A stretch of DNA of 7,582 nucleotides from Candidatus Rokubacteria bacterium RIFCSPLOWO2_02_FULL_72_37. Its GTDB lineage: Bacteria; Methylomirabilota; Methylomirabilia; Rokubacteriales; CSP1-6. Each line of letters opens with the position of its first letter. The stretch's first letter is position 1. A program made the position numbers and the translations under genes. Below are positions 6,323 through 7,582 of this stretch, piece after piece. The notes below the pieces were generated by a model that saw only the letters and a list, made by a program, of their open reading frames with translations, was not told where the DNA came from and did no database searches. The stretch spans positions 442 to 8,023 of the forward strand of contig MGCE01000053.1 in assembly GCA_001790315.1 (NCBI GenBank), read 5' to 3'.

Positions 6323-7396
6323 GTGAGGAGGATCTGGCGCTCCGTGCTCGAGCCGCTCGTGCCCTACGCGGCGGGCAAGTCGCTCGAGGCCCTCGCCGAG
6401 GAGCTCGGCGGCATCGACCTCGTCCGCCTGTCGGCGAACGAGAATCCGCTGGGGCCCTCGCCGCGCGTGGTCGAGGCGGTGCGCCGCGAGGCCGCGCGCG
6501 TCCACCTCTATCCCGACGGCGGCGCCACGGCGCTGCGCGAGGCGCTCGCGCAGCGCCTGGGCGTCGACGCCGGCCAGGTCGTCGTCGGCAACGGCGCGGA
6601 CGAGCTGATCGGGCTCGTCGCGCTCGCCGCGTTCGAGCCGGGCGACGAGGTGCTCGTCCCGCACCCCTCGTTCGAACCGTACACGACCGGCGTCGCCCTC
6701 GCGGGCGCCACCGCCGTGCCGAGCCCGCTCGCCGGGTACGAGACCGACCTCGACGACATGCGGCGCCGGCTCACTCCGCGCACGAAGGCGGTCATCCTGT
6801 GCTCGCCGCACAACCCCGCCGCCACGATCGTGCGCCGCGGCCCCCTCGGCGCCTTCCTCGCGGCGCTCGGCGCCGACCCGCCGCTCGTGATCCTGGACGA
6901 GGCGTACGCCGACTTCTGCGACGATCCCGAGTACCCGGACGGCGTGGCGCTGCTCCGCCGCCACCCGCGCCTCGTCGTGCTGCGCACGTTCTCCAAGATC
7001 GCGGGGCTCGCCGGGCTGCGGGTGGGGTACGCGGTCGCGAGCGCCGAGACGATCGATCGCCTGAACCGGGTTCGCGCTCCCTACAACGTCAATCGCCTCG
7101 CCCAGGTCGCGGCGCGCGCCGCCCTCGAGGACACCGAGCACTGGGAGCGCACGCGGAAACTCGTGATCGAGGAGCGCGCCTGGCTCTCCGCCGAGCTCAC
7201 GCGTCGCGGCTTCGCCCATCCGCCGTCGCAGGCGAACTTCGTGCTGGTCCGCGTCCCCGACGCGGAGGCGGCGCGCGACCGCCTCTTCCGCGCGGGGATC
7301 CTCGTGCGCGACGGCGCCGGCGTGGGATTCCCGGGCCACCTCCGGATCTCCGTCGGACTGCGCGAGACCAACGAGCGGCTGCTCGCGCTCCTGTAG
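6323..7396 (+). CDS. hisC: Histidinol-phosphate aminotransferase (357 aa)
   Basis: This PLP-dependent (class I/II fold) aminotransferase interconverts imidazole-acetol phosphate plus glutamate with histidinol phosphate plus 2-oxoglutarate in histidine synthesis. Visible family features are LVPYAAGKSLEAL near the start, LSANENPLGPSP (36-47), YPDGG (63-67), GNGADELI (89-96), DEAYADF (192-198), the PLP-lysine motif TFSKIAGLAGLRVGY (Lys225; Arg233 for cofactor phosphate), PYNVN (253-257), and the C-terminal FPGHLRISVG with substrate-binding Arg341. The usual NNPTGT loop reads HNPAAT here (163-168), keeping the key Asn164. Length is typical. I list GTG 6323 because it leaves 13 residues before the conserved PY, like other HisC proteins. 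GTG 6344, with AGGAGGA 11 nt upstream, is a real alternative giving 350 aa. No other his genes are nearby, so it is isolated from a his operon in this view. Related aminotransferases such as CobD or aromatic enzymes are less likely. Confidence 0.93.
   Translation: MRRIWRSVLEPLVPYAAGKSLEALAEELGGIDLVRLSANENPLGPSPRVVEAVRREAARVHLYPDGGATALREALAQRLGVDAGQVVVGNGADELIGLVALAAFEPGDEVLVPHPSFEPYTTGVALAGATAVPSPLAGYETDLDDMRRRLTPRTKAVILCSPHNPAATIVRRGPLGAFLAALGADPPLVILDEAYADFCDDPEYPDGVALLRRHPRLVVLRTFSKIAGLAGLRVGYAVASAETIDRLNRVRAPYNVNRLAQVAARAALEDTEHWERTRKLVIEERAWLSAELTRRGFAHPPSQANFVLVRVPDAEAARDRLFRAGILVRDGAGVGFPGHLRISVGLRETNERLLALL
6326..6332 (+). promoter_or_regulatory. Shine-Dalgarno-like sequence inside the hisC start region
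   Basis: AGGAGGA follows the first possible start (GTG 6323) and precedes a second in-frame GTG at 6344 by 11 nt. If it is used as a ribosome binding site, hisC starts at 6344 with a leader of about 21 nt. If the transcript is leaderless, GTG 6323 is used and this sequence is coding only. Confidence 0.4.
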
Positions 7397-7398
7397 CC

Positions 7399-7582
7399 CT
7401 AGCGGCTCGGTCCGAATGGCACGAGCGTGCCGTTCTCGAAGTCATGTCGAGCCCTGCCGGGCGTGGAGCCGCCGGGCGGGCGGGGGCGGGGTGCCAGGAC
7501 CCGTTCCCGCCACGTGGCCGGCGAGCCGCGCGGGCCCGGACGGAACCCAGCGGCAGCGGGACAGCGGACGCGTGCCGCGTGG
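7399..7582 (-). CDS. Possible C-terminal end of an unrecognised convergent gene (low confidence)
   Basis: One minus-strand frame is open from the right edge to a TAG at 7401-7399, leaving 2 nt after the hisC stop. Its last residues, RHDFENGTLVPFGPSR, look more like protein than the usual Arg/Pro-rich antisense translation. The 40-odd residues before them (rich in Pro, Arg and Gly) do not, and I recognise no family. A plus-strand frame from ATG 7416 is also open to the edge, which shows how little an open frame means at this GC content. The stretch may simply be non-coding. Confidence 0.15.
   Translation of the reverse strand, partial: HAARVRCPAAAGFRPGPRGSPATWRERVLAPRPRPPGGSTPGRARHDFENGTLVPFGPSR
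7418..7431 (+). terminator. Weak hairpin downstream of hisC
   Basis: GGCAC-GAGC-GTGCC forms a 5-bp GC-rich stem with a 4-nt loop 21 nt after the hisC stop. It is followed by GTTCTC and not a T-run, so it is at best a weak intrinsic terminator, possibly aiding termination or protecting the 3' end of the message. Confidence 0.25.
7474..7491 (+). other. G-quadruplex motif downstream of hisC
   Basis: Four G-runs of 3, 3, 5 and 4 bases are separated by single C residues (GGGCGGGCGGGGGCGGGG). Single-nucleotide loops are the most favourable arrangement known for quadruplex folding. The motif lies about 80 bp past the hisC stop, and in RNA it would be on the hisC transcript. A role in termination or message stability is inference, and chance is a serious alternative in DNA this GC-rich. 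Confidence 0.45.

Noticed and set aside
3593..7339. The frame of the phosphatidyltransferase-transglycosylase gene stays open upstream through glnD and hisC, giving a nominal protein of over 2100 aa.
   Set aside because: Upstream of the ATG at 3592 the frame only shadows glnD and hisC and translates to Arg/Ala-rich low-complexity sequence. Long stop-free frames are expected at this GC content.
1..7582. CRISPR arrays, tRNA or rRNA genes, insertion-sequence ends, or long direct repeats.
   Set aside because: I looked for regularly spaced repeats, cloverleaf-like sequences and terminal inverted repeats and saw none. The many GCGCG-type runs reflect base composition.

Overview
The window comes from a very GC-rich bacterial chromosome (about 70% or more by eye, with strong G/C preference at third codon positions). 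Long open frames run antisense to real genes, so only frames with recognisable proteins are annotated. The gene set and codon use would suit an uncultivated soil lineage such as Candidatus Rokubacteria/Methylomirabilota or a deltaproteobacterium-like group. That placement is inference only, as there is no rRNA or marker gene to settle it.

Layout: one minus-strand gene run fills positions 1-6273, read right to left. It holds glnD (PII uridylyltransferase/uridylyl-removing enzyme, 3595-6273), then one long gene joining a CDP-alcohol phosphatidyltransferase to a Slt70-type lytic transglycosylase (989-3592), then the cobalt-type nitrile hydratase alpha subunit (357-992). The N-terminal half of the nitrile hydratase beta subunit follows as its own small gene (46-360), and then the start of what looks like the separate C-terminal half (1-46, cut by the window edge). 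Every junction is tight: a 2-nt gap (TGACGATG), a 4-nt ATGA overlap, a 4-nt GTGA overlap and a 1-nt TGATG overlap. Each nitrile hydratase start has a good Shine-Dalgarno sequence, so the run is very probably one translationally coupled operon.

On the plus strand, hisC (histidinol-phosphate aminotransferase, 6323-7396) diverges from glnD across about 50 bp that seem to hold two overlapping divergent promoters. Downstream of hisC, 7397-7582 has no recognisable gene. It holds a short hairpin, a strong G-quadruplex motif, and the possible tail of a convergent frame.

Functionally, GlnD reports nitrogen status through PII. Nitrile hydratase turns nitriles into amides, which an amidase can convert to ammonia, so a nitrogen-acquisition link is plausible. 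The envelope gene between them (phospholipid synthesis plus peptidoglycan cleavage) has no obvious link to nitrogen. The two most notable points are the split beta subunit, as in three-subunit thiocyanate hydrolase and toyocamycin nitrile hydratase, and the in-frame fusion of a membrane phosphatidyltransferase to a periplasmic lytic transglycosylase.
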